Below are positions 51,571 to 58,990 of a stretch of DNA of 64,000 nucleotides, piece after piece; the first letter of the stretch is position 1; each line of letters starts with the position of its first letter. A program made the translations under genes and the position numbers. Below the pieces are notes generated by a model. It saw only the letters and a list, made by a program, of their open reading frames with translations, did no database searches and was not told the DNA's origin. Where the stretch lies: NCBI GenBank assembly GCA_015065165.1, contig SVQU01000003.1, positions 1 through 64,000 on the forward strand, written 5' to 3'. Source of the stretch: Oscillospiraceae bacterium (GTDB lineage: Bacteria; Bacillota; Clostridia; Oscillospirales; CAG-382).

Positions 51571-52995
51571 CTATTTCTTTTTAGCGCCAATGCGATATAA
51601 GGTTAAACCGCCGATTATAAGAACTATGCCGATTATAATCCAAACCATACCGCCGTTACCGCCTTCGGTTTCGTCGGAGGAAGCGGAAGCTTTGGAGGAT
51701 TCTTCGGAAACTTCTTCGGAGGATTCAACAGAAGATACGGAAGAAGATTCTGCTTCGGAAGATTCTGCTTCAGAGGATTCAACGGGTGCGCTTGATTCGG
51801 GCGCGGTGGTGGGTTCTTCATACTTTATGCTGTCCTTTTTAACAACAAGAAGCACGTCGCAAACCTGACGGGTGGAATTCATAACGAAATCCTCGCCATC
51901 AACGTACATACTGGTAGATCCGCCGCCGTCAAGACGGATAACGTTTTTACAACCCAATTTTACCATTTCGTCGGCAACGTCCTTAAGGGTAAGACCGTAT
52001 TCCTCGCTTACCCAATAAACGTAAGAGCCGTCCTCTTTAACGCCAAAAGCTGTCCAAGCGCGTGCAAGGGATGTATCGTGGATAATGGTTGTGGAGGTAT
52101 CGGTTAAATCAACGCCATCTTTAACAAGATAGTAAGCACTGCTTATTGCGGAAACTGCATTTTTCATAACCGATTCTGCCGCAGGGATGCTTTCTTTGGG
52201 GGTGATTTCGATTTTATCCCCCGCCTTCATAACAGAGGCGCGTTTGAAATATAAGCCATCGGTTTTAACGAAAAGAACAAACTGTGTTTCGTCGGTAACC
52301 TTGGTTGCGCCGTAGGTGGAATCGGTTTTGATTTCGGTTACGGTTGCTTTAAGAGTTTTGCCCACAGCCAACTGACCGCCGTCGGTGATTTCGCAAATAA
52401 TTTCGATACCCGTAACGGAGGTGTCGGCAAGGTCGCCTGCATCTATATCGTAATATTGGAAATGGCCCGTGATATCTCTTTTAGACATACTTGTTGCGCC
52501 GAAAAGCTTATTTACCAAGCCGATGCCGCCATCGTAGGATTGACCGTTGAGGCTTAATCCCATAATGATTTTACTGGTAACAACGCTTAATTTACCGTCT
52601 TTATCGAAAGCGGCAATAGATTCGCCACGTTCGTTATGGGTGAAAACAAGCTTGCCGTCGGAAATAAGAGTTCCGCAGGGGGCGCCGGAAGACATATCGA
52701 AGAAAGAGCCGTTAATTGCGCCTACAACCTCATAGCCCTTGGCTTGGGCATCGGCAACGTGGTCCTTCGCAAGGCAAACCGAACCGCTGTTACCCGTGTA
52801 TGCAAAGGGAATAAGACCGTCGGCAGGGTTAAATTCCAAAACGTTAACCTGTGCGTTAACCCCCGAAACAACGCCGTTGACCTTATAGTGGTCGCACTTC
52901 AAGCCGTTTTCCGCCACGTGAGGTTCTGCAGCAACGGTAAGACAAAGTGAACAAAGCAGGGCAAAAGCCAATGCTATTGCAAAAATGCGTTTCAT
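51571..52995 (-). CDS. Exported phosphodiester glycosidase (NAGPA) domain protein
   Basis: This 474-residue protein has a signal peptide (MKRIFAIALAFALLCSLCLTVAA) and a NAGPA/phosphodiester glycosidase domain, recognised by VVGAINGSFFDMSSGAPCGTLI, ARAWTAFGVKEDGSYVYWV and CKNVIRLDGGGSTSMYVDG. A long Ser/Glu-rich linker and a C-terminal membrane helix (MVWIIIGIVLIIGGLTLY) with basic tail anchor it on the cell surface. Family members remove sugars attached by phosphodiester bonds. The start at 52995 has TAGGAGA. Confidence 0.88.
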   Translation of the reverse strand: MKRIFAIALAFALLCSLCLTVAAEPHVAENGLKCDHYKVNGVVSGVNAQVNVLEFNPADGLIPFAYTGNSGSVCLAKDHVADAQAKGYEVVGAINGSFFDMSSGAPCGTLISDGKLVFTHNERGESIAAFDKDGKLSVVTSKIIMGLSLNGQSYDGGIGLVNKLFGATSMSKRDITGHFQYYDIDAGDLADTSVTGIEIICEITDGGQLAVGKTLKATVTEIKTDSTYGATKVTDETQFVLFVKTDGLYFKRASVMKAGDKIEITPKESIPAAESVMKNAVSAISSAYYLVKDGVDLTDTSTTIIHDTSLARAWTAFGVKEDGSYVYWVSEEYGLTLKDVADEMVKLGCKNVIRLDGGGSTSMYVDGEDFVMNSTRQVCDVLLVVKKDSIKYEEPTTAPESSAPVESSEAESSEAESSSVSSVESSEEVSEESSKASASSDETEGGNGGMVWIIIGIVLIIGGLTLYRIGAKKK

Positions 52996-53048
52996 AATTA
53001 AATCTCCTAAAAAACGAAATAGGGAGCAAACAATGCCCCAACATTTGC

Positions 53049-53077
53049 AGTATAACACAAATAAAGCCCGTTGTCAA
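53049..53077 (-). promoter_or_regulatory. Sigma-A promoter of the NAGPA gene
   Basis: TTGACA (53072-53077), 17 bp, TATACT (53049-53054) on the minus strand. Confidence 0.8.
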
Positions 53078-53162
53078 CATATAACGCCTGTAAAAAGTGC
53101 ACCTTGCCCAAGTTTCTGCGTTTTTTACAATTTGGGTTTGTAAAGTTTGTATATATCGCATA

Positions 53163-53191
53163 TTGCATTGGGGGTATATGTATGTTATTAT
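53163..53191 (+). promoter_or_regulatory. Possible promoter of a small repeated transcript
   Basis: TTGCAT (53163-53168), 17 bp, TATTAT (53186-53191). It points to a start near 53198, just before the first of five repeats. Confidence 0.45.
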
Positions 53192-53197
53192 ATAGAC

Positions 53198-53535
53198 ACA
53201 GAAAGGGTAAGCGTGAAACCGATGAACAAGTAGAAAGCCCGTTGAGATTGGGTGGTTCGAACTTAAATAAAAGAAAGTTAAAGGTACAGACCGATGAAAT
53301 AATTAATTTTATCTCACCTATTTAAAGAAAGTAAAGGTAAGGACCGATGAGATAACAAATTTTCTTCAACCCGAAGTTTTAGAAAGTTTAAGGTAAGGAC
53401 CGATGAGATAATTAATTTAAAATAACGTTTTATAGTTTAAGAAAGAGAGGTAACCATAGATGTTGGAGCCTGCAAACAATTCAATAAAATAACCCTTGAT
53501 TGGCGATAAAGAAATCAATCAAGGGTTATTTTTTG
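53198..53535 (+). ncRNA. Putative small transcript with five degenerate repeats
   Basis: Between a possible promoter (53163-53191) and a strong terminator (53488-53535) lie repeats beginning GAAAG at about 53201, 53273, 53327, 53382 and 53442. The core reads AAGGTAAGGACCGATGAGATAA with variation. In copies 2, 3 and 4 the ATG is followed by one codon and a stop (ATG-AAA-TAA at 53294; ATG-AGA-TAA at 53347 and 53403), with AAGG or similar upstream; copy 1 gives ATG-AAC-AAG-TAG (53222), and copy 5 a 10-codon frame (53460-53492). A 47-codon frame from 53182 overlaps the first copies but starts upstream of the predicted transcript. Whether it is an RNA, a leader or decayed sequence is unknown. Confidence 0.4.
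53488..53535 (+). terminator. Strong terminator of the small repeated unit
   Basis: A 15 bp perfect stem AATAACCCTTGATTG / CAATCAAGGGTTATT with a 13-base loop, followed by TTTTTG. No recognised gene on this strand precedes it. Confidence 0.85.
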
Positions 53536-53557
53536 TTCAGACCTATATAAACGGATT

Positions 53558-53788
53558 ATTTACGCCCTTGAAAGATATATAATATATAAGCCACGTTTTC
53601 CAAAAATGGGAAACGTAATATTTTTTTCATAAGGAATTTATTTTTATTGTATTTTCAAGGGCTTTGGCGAAAAGCTCGACTGTCGTACAATCGTACGCCG
53701 ACGCTCGCTTTTCACCAAAACTAATCTCGTTTATCTTGGTCTGCCTCGCGCTAAACGGACTGACACCCCTATTTACGCCCTTGAAAGA
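53558..53788. repeat. Repeat element flanked by 18 bp direct repeats
   Basis: ATTTACGCCCTTGAAAGA occurs at 53558-53575 and 53771-53788. Each copy adjoins a minus-strand terminator hairpin (53593-53616 and 53799-53825), so the glgB 3' region looks duplicated. Between them an imperfect inverted repeat around CTCGACTGTCGTACAATCGTACG (53675-53715) resembles the interspersed palindromic sequences of gut Clostridia; the open frames over it are not gene-like. Confidence 0.6.
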
Positions 53789-53798
53789 ATATAAAAAA

Positions 53799-53830
53799 GC
53801 GATTCCCAAAAGAATTGGGAACCGCATTTT
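53799..53830 (-). terminator. Terminator of glgB
   Basis: The stem GCGATTCCCAA / TTGGGAACCGC (one mismatch), followed on the minus strand by TTTTTTAT, lies 13 bp after the glgB stop. Confidence 0.75.
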
Positions 53831-53838
53831 TTATGAGA

Positions 53839-55827
53839 TTATTTTTCCTTCTTCCAGACAATTGCCGTTCTGGAGGGGAGATAGCAGAAGAAGCCGATTC
53901 TTCCGTCGGGGATTGTTTGAGTTTGGTAAAGATATTCCTTATCTACCCTGCCGAAGCCGCCGAAGGCTTCATCGTCGGTGGTAAGGGTAACCTTATACAC
54001 ACCCTCCTCCTCAACGGGGAAGAAATAATTTTCGAAGGACTGTGTAGGATTGAAGTTAAAGGCAAAGGCGGTTTTACCGAAGGTATACATTATAACCTTG
54101 TCGCCGTTTTGAATCCATTGGCTTTTCGCCGTCTTTTGCATAATACGGTTGCTCTTTAAGGTCTTTAACATAGCCTTGTCAAATTCCTGCAAGCCGCCGT
54201 AGCGAAGGTCATTATTATCCGCCAAGCTCCACTGTCTTCGGCAATAATGATAACTCCAACCGTTGCCCTCGCGGGGGAAATCGATCCATTCGGGATGGCC
54301 GAACTCGTTGCCCATAAAGTTAAGATATCCCTCGCCCACCAAAGAGGCGGTAATAAGGCGAATCATTTTATGCAGGGCAACACCTCTGTCGATAACGGGG
54401 TTTTGGGAGGATTTGTTCATACTCCAATACATATCCGCATCGCAAAGGCGGAACATAATGGTTTTATCGCCCACCAAGGCTTGGTCGTGGGATTCGCAAT
54501 AACCGATAGCCTTTTCGCCCTTACGGCGGTTTGTAAGCTCGTACCACAAATGGAACATATCCCAGCTGTCATCGGTCAGTTCTTTTATAATTTTAATCCA
54601 CAAATCGGGGATACCCATAGAAAGGCGGTAATCAAAGCCTATGCCCCCCTCGGGAATAGGAACGCACATACCCGGCATACCCGACATATCCTCGGCAACA
54701 GTAATTGCCTTGGGGTTAACCGTATGTATAAGCTCGTTGGCTAACTGAAGATAGGTGATAGCCTCGGTATCGGTATTTTCGGAAAAATACATACCGTAGT
54801 TTGTAAAGGCACTGCCCAAGCCGTGGTCGTGATAAAGCATAGAGGTTACGCCGTCGAAACGGAAGCCGTCGAAGTGGTAAACCTCCATCCAATATTTAAG
54901 GTTGGAAAGAAGGAAATGCAAAACCTGATTTTTGCCGTAATTAAACAGCTTTGTATCCCAAGCCTTATGATAACCTCGCTCTCCCTGGTGGAAATATTGA
55001 TATTCTGTGCCGTCGAAGTAATTAAGACCTTCGTTTGTGTTCTTCACCGCGTGGGAATGAACCACGTCCAAAAGCACGGTTATACCCTTTTTGTGGGCGG
55101 TGTTTATAAGCTCTTTTAAATCTTTCGGTGTGCCGTAGCGGGAGGAAACACCGAAAAAGTTTGACACCTGATAACCGAAGGAGCCGTAATAGGGGTGCTC
55201 CATAACCGCCATAATTTGAATGGTGTTATAACCCAATTCTTTAACGCGGGGCAGAATATTTTGGGTGAATTCCTTAAAAGTGCCAACCCTTCCCTCCTCC
55301 TGCGCCATACCAACGTGGCATTCGTATATAAAGGGGGTGGTTGCAGGCTTGAACTTTTCGTCGGTCCACTTAAAATTATCCCACAACGCATCGTTAACCT
55401 CGGCGCACCAAGCATAGGTTTGGTTGTCTTGATGTACGCGGGTGGCATAGCTGGGAACACGGCGCAAAACTTCGCCGTTATGGATAACTATCGCTTGAAC
55501 CTTATCGCCGATTTTAAGGGTATCTTTGCCCTTTAGATGTATTTCGAACACACCGTTTTCAAGCTTTGTCATAGGGTAGGCATAGATATCCCAATTTGCA
55601 AAATCGCCTGTGAAATACATTGCGTCCGCACCGGGCGCCCATTCGCGGTAAACCCAGCCGTTTTTGGTGGGACGTATGCCGTAATAATTATGGCCGTTGG
55701 CAAAATCGGTTAAGCTACCCTCTCCCACAAGCTCATAACGCTTGGAAATATAAGAATCCAAACGGTAATCAAAGGCTTTTTTATAGGGTTTAAGATAAGG
55801 GTCGGTTTTCAGAATTTTATAATCCAT
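53839..55827 (-). CDS. glgB: 1,4-alpha-glucan branching enzyme (GH13, eukaryote-like type)
   Basis: This 662-residue enzyme makes alpha-1,6 branches in glycogen. A CBM48-like N-terminal module (about 50-150) precedes the GH13 barrel: nucleophile D325 in FRFDGVTSMLYHDHG, acid/base E379 in VAEDMSGMP and D448 in ESHDQALVGDKT. FDGVTSMLYHDHG and ESHDQALVGDKT are the signature of the GH13_8 branching enzymes (eukaryotic and some bacterial) rather than the usual bacterial GH13_9. No other glycogen genes are adjacent. The promoter is at 55870-55898. Confidence 0.9.
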   Translation of the reverse strand: MDYKILKTDPYLKPYKKAFDYRLDSYISKRYELVGEGSLTDFANGHNYYGIRPTKNGWVYREWAPGADAMYFTGDFANWDIYAYPMTKLENGVFEIHLKGKDTLKIGDKVQAIVIHNGEVLRRVPSYATRVHQDNQTYAWCAEVNDALWDNFKWTDEKFKPATTPFIYECHVGMAQEEGRVGTFKEFTQNILPRVKELGYNTIQIMAVMEHPYYGSFGYQVSNFFGVSSRYGTPKDLKELINTAHKKGITVLLDVVHSHAVKNTNEGLNYFDGTEYQYFHQGERGYHKAWDTKLFNYGKNQVLHFLLSNLKYWMEVYHFDGFRFDGVTSMLYHDHGLGSAFTNYGMYFSENTDTEAITYLQLANELIHTVNPKAITVAEDMSGMPGMCVPIPEGGIGFDYRLSMGIPDLWIKIIKELTDDSWDMFHLWYELTNRRKGEKAIGYCESHDQALVGDKTIMFRLCDADMYWSMNKSSQNPVIDRGVALHKMIRLITASLVGEGYLNFMGNEFGHPEWIDFPREGNGWSYHYCRRQWSLADNNDLRYGGLQEFDKAMLKTLKSNRIMQKTAKSQWIQNGDKVIMYTFGKTAFAFNFNPTQSFENYFFPVEEEGVYKVTLTTDDEAFGGFGRVDKEYLYQTQTIPDGRIGFFCYLPSRTAIVWKKEK

Positions 55828-55869
55828 AGAGACACCTCGTTTTTAAAAATCCGGAAAGCTCTTTTAATT

Positions 55870-55898
55870 ATTATAAACCTATTTTTTTCAATCGTCAA
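55870..55898 (-). promoter_or_regulatory. Sigma-A promoter of glgB
   Basis: TTGACG (55893-55898), 17 bp, TATAAT (55870-55875) on the minus strand. Confidence 0.8.
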
Positions 55899-55940
55899 CA
55901 GATTTTTGTCGAGATAGTTTGCACATTGCACGGAGATTGA

Positions 55941-55970
55941 AAAAGAGGCGTTTTGAAAACACCTCTTTTG
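55941..55970 (-). terminator. Terminator of the metallophosphoesterase gene
   Basis: AAAAGAGG / CCTCTTTT with an inner GTTT/AAAC pairing, 10 bp after the stop codon. Confidence 0.75.
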
Positions 55971-55979
55971 GTTATAAAA

Positions 55980-58886
55980 TTATTTAATCTGATAAATACC
56001 GAAGTAGGCGCGCTTGAGCATTGCATAGTCGATAGAATCGATTTCTTCGTTGCCGTTTATGTCGCCCACGTTCATTTCCGCACTGTAAATACCGAAGTAG
56101 GCGCGCTTAAGCATCGTATAGTCAACCGAATCGATTTCTTCGTTACCGTTAAGGTCGCCCTTCATAACCTCGGGCTCGACAGTTCCAACGTGCTCTTTGC
56201 CGTAAACCTTAATTTCATCGATAAAGGTGAATACACCTGCCATGCCGTATTCCACCTTGACGTATCTGCCCGTAAGGGTAAGGTCTTGGCTTGCCCAGGC
56301 GATATTATTCACACCGTAAGAGGGAACGGTAATATCCACCGAACTAGAATAGCTTATGCCATCCGAAGAAGCGGAAACGCGTATAAACGAAGGCGCGGTT
56401 ATACCGCTTTCCGAGCCGACGAAAAGGTGGGTTTTTACAGAATCGATATCATATAAACCTTGAAGGTCAATAACAACCGTACCCACGCCGTCCTTTACGT
56501 TGGAAACGCCGTTGTCGCTGGGGTTGGCATTGAAACCATACCAAGAATCGTCATATTTAAGCGTATCGGCAACAACACCGTCGGTAAGATTCGCGCGGTA
56601 GCTTGCGGGCCAATCGCCGCTTTGGGTATAGAATCCGTTGGGCGAGAATGGCTTACCATAAGCGATATTAACCTTGCTTTGGGAATCGCCCTCGCGGGAA
56701 AACTTAAGAATAGTTTCGTCTACAACCGCGTCGCAAAATTCGGTTGCGCCGATTTTAGCCTTTGCGGCGGCATAATTTGCCGAGCTGCGGTTGTTAAAGG
56801 CAGTTGCGATCGCAGAAGCATCTGCGGTTCTTGTACCAACAGCGCCCGTAATTGCGTTACCGTTTGCATCGATAAAGTGGTGGTAAACGTTTTGAGAAAC
56901 AGAGCCGTCAACAGTACCGTTGGAAACGGGATTTTTGTTGGTGCTGTTCATCATACCCGAGGCGTAAACGTTATAAAGATAGGTATAGTTGGAATAAGCA
57001 ATACCGTTGGCAATATGCGCGCTGAGATAGCAATCGAAAATACTGTTAATGATATTACCGCGGTTGGTTCTTATGGGTTGCGCGGTGTAATCCGCAACAA
57101 TATCACCGCGAATTACAAGGTTGGTCAAATTACCGTAAACGTAAGGGAACACCGATCTTTGATCGGGAGCATGAATTGTAACCTTTATTTCATAGCCGTT
57201 ACCGTTATAGTTACCGCCGAAATAGCATCTTGCATCGCCCGTACCGTAAACACCGCCGTTGGCGTGAGTGCCGATATAGGATTCGATGCCTATCATATTA
57301 ATATCTGCTGTTTGTTTAAAATATTTGCCGTCGCCGTATTTATTACTTTCGGAGGTTGCGGCGTTCATTCCGTTGGTTAAAGCGAGGAAATCGCCCTCGT
57401 TCTGAATAAGATATGGGTCGGTTTCGGTACCCGAGCCCTCAAAAACATCGTCGGGCGAAGGGGTTGCGGAACGCTTTGTGGGAACAATCAAGCATCCCTC
57501 GGGGATATATTTGCCCGTAGAAACGTTGTAGCCCATATAAACCACATAATCGGAATAAACCTTTACGATATAAGCCTCGGAACCGTAGGTTTTGTCAGTT
57601 CCCTTTCTTGTATCGTACCACGCGGTATTGGTGCCGTTTTTATAAGCACGGGGCGCAGTGGTGGAGGGAGCGTGAACGGTATGTGCAAAGGTATTGCCCA
57701 TATCAGAATAGTTAAGAGCATCATACAGACTTTGGTGGGTATGTCCCGAAAAAACGGTTACGTCCTTATAGGTTTCCAAAAGATGCTTAAAGCGCATATT
57801 CTGAGGATATTCGTCTTTAAAAGTAAGAAGAGCCGAATAGGTACCGTTGTATTTTTCGCCTGCGCCGTAGTTTCTGAAGGGAGAATGGCAAAGAACAAAA
57901 ACGTTGGTGTTTTCATCGTTGCCGTAGGTGGTAAGAAGGTTTTCGAACCAATCCATTTGTTCCTTGGAGAAGTTATCTACGTTTGCCGATTGGCTTGCCT
58001 TATAGCCGCCCGATGCTGCATCAAGCTCTTGCTGTAAAGCGATAAAAAGGTTATCCTTTGCGCCGTTTTTGCCCTTTAGCAATATATAGTAATATGCCGA
58101 GCCCTCGTAAGGGTGAACCTCGTTTGCACCCGAAGTGTAGGTGGTAAACAAGCCTCTGTCGGCGGTGGTATTACCGTGGTTACCGATGCATTCTATCGCT
58201 GTTTCCTTGGTATAGCCCGCGGCTGTAACCAAGGACATATATTTTTTATATTGGTTTTCAAGGGTGAACTCTTCACCCATAGAATCGCCGTCGCTGGCAT
58301 CACCCGTCATATCGCCTGTAATCACGATATGAGTTGCGCCGTTGTTTTTAAAGAAGCTAAGAGCGTTTGCCCATTTTTGGTGTGCGCCCGCGCCTGTACC
58401 CTCATAGTTCATATGAACGTCGGAGGCAAGACCGAACACAAGCTCTGCCCCCGAAAGGGTTATCTGTTTTGATGCAGGAATATCACATTTTGCCTTAGCG
58501 GTGGAAATTGCGGGAGGGTTGTCTAAATAACTTGTATTGCTTTCGAAAACCGCAATACCCGTTGCGCCCTGAGGAATCATTGTGCCGTCTTTAACTTCTA
58601 TGCGTACGGCACCGCCGGTGATAGGTGCGGACGCAAGTTCGTCATAGCCTGCAAGAAGGCTTGAACCGTTGGTGTAATAAACGAGATAATAACCGCTTTT
58701 TGCCGAGGAATCGGCAGGAGTTATTGTTATAAGACCTTGCGCGAAGCCTGCCAGCTTTGCTTCATCGCCGATGAATTGATATTCAAGGGTAAAATCTTCT
58801 GCGGAAGAAGCAAGCAGAGGTATCGCCGTGAAAATGATAACAAACGCAAGTAAAAATGCATTTGCTTTTAAAATTATTTTTTTCAT
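55980..58886 (-). CDS. Secreted metallophosphoesterase with F5/8C and dockerin
   Basis: This 968-residue exported protein has a signal peptide (to about residue 29) and an N-terminal beta domain. A calcineurin-like phosphoesterase (about 148-460) follows, with metal motifs SDVHMN (D156, H158), GDMTGD (D192), GNHG (N236, H237), H334 and GHTH (382-384). Then comes a GLUG-like beta-helical region (about 485-700), a discoidin/F5/8C-like domain (about 765-905) and a dockerin with two nearly identical halves (DLNGNEEIDSVDYTMLKRAY and DINGNEEIDSIDYAMLKRAY). It would hydrolyse phosphoesters outside the cell, bound to a cohesin partner not present in this window. AGGAGGAGA precedes the ATG. Confidence 0.9.
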   Translation of the reverse strand: MKKIILKANAFLLAFVIIFTAIPLLASSAEDFTLEYQFIGDEAKLAGFAQGLITITPADSSAKSGYYLVYYTNGSSLLAGYDELASAPITGGAVRIEVKDGTMIPQGATGIAVFESNTSYLDNPPAISTAKAKCDIPASKQITLSGAELVFGLASDVHMNYEGTGAGAHQKWANALSFFKNNGATHIVITGDMTGDASDGDSMGEEFTLENQYKKYMSLVTAAGYTKETAIECIGNHGNTTADRGLFTTYTSGANEVHPYEGSAYYYILLKGKNGAKDNLFIALQQELDAASGGYKASQSANVDNFSKEQMDWFENLLTTYGNDENTNVFVLCHSPFRNYGAGEKYNGTYSALLTFKDEYPQNMRFKHLLETYKDVTVFSGHTHQSLYDALNYSDMGNTFAHTVHAPSTTAPRAYKNGTNTAWYDTRKGTDKTYGSEAYIVKVYSDYVVYMGYNVSTGKYIPEGCLIVPTKRSATPSPDDVFEGSGTETDPYLIQNEGDFLALTNGMNAATSESNKYGDGKYFKQTADINMIGIESYIGTHANGGVYGTGDARCYFGGNYNGNGYEIKVTIHAPDQRSVFPYVYGNLTNLVIRGDIVADYTAQPIRTNRGNIINSIFDCYLSAHIANGIAYSNYTYLYNVYASGMMNSTNKNPVSNGTVDGSVSQNVYHHFIDANGNAITGAVGTRTADASAIATAFNNRSSANYAAAKAKIGATEFCDAVVDETILKFSREGDSQSKVNIAYGKPFSPNGFYTQSGDWPASYRANLTDGVVADTLKYDDSWYGFNANPSDNGVSNVKDGVGTVVIDLQGLYDIDSVKTHLFVGSESGITAPSFIRVSASSDGISYSSSVDITVPSYGVNNIAWASQDLTLTGRYVKVEYGMAGVFTFIDEIKVYGKEHVGTVEPEVMKGDLNGNEEIDSVDYTMLKRAYFGIYSAEMNVGDINGNEEIDSIDYAMLKRAYFGIYQIK

Positions 58887-58909
58887 AATTATCTCCTCCT
58901 GTTAATTTC

Positions 58910-58938
58910 ATTTTATCAAATTAACACCGAAAAAGCAA
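58910..58938 (-). promoter_or_regulatory. Sigma-A-like promoter of the metallophosphoesterase gene
   Basis: TTGCTT (58933-58938), 17 bp, TAAAAT (58910-58915) on the minus strand. Confidence 0.55.
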
Positions 58939-58950
58939 GAGCACATACAA

Positions 58951-58990
58951 AAAGATATGCTTTGCCGTGGCGCAAAGCATATCTTTTTTA
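58951..58990 (-). terminator. Terminator of the GT84/GH94 gene
   Basis: A 14 bp perfect stem AAAGATATGCTTTG / CAAAGCATATCTTT with an 8-base loop overlaps the stop codon region of the upstream gene; the minus strand continues with TTTTTG. Confidence 0.85.

Noticed and set aside
53182-53325. 47-codon plus-strand frame with a GGGGGT upstream
   Set aside because: Its start lies before the predicted transcription start, and the repeats inside it continue in other frames past its stop.
53627-53827. 66-codon minus-strand open frame in the glgB downstream region
   Set aside because: It covers the glgB terminator and a palindromic repeat; such frames recur because the repeat itself recurs.
56460-57380. 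306-codon open frame opposite the metallophosphoesterase
   Set aside because: Shadow; composition is biased to Val/Ile/Asn as expected of a reversed frame.
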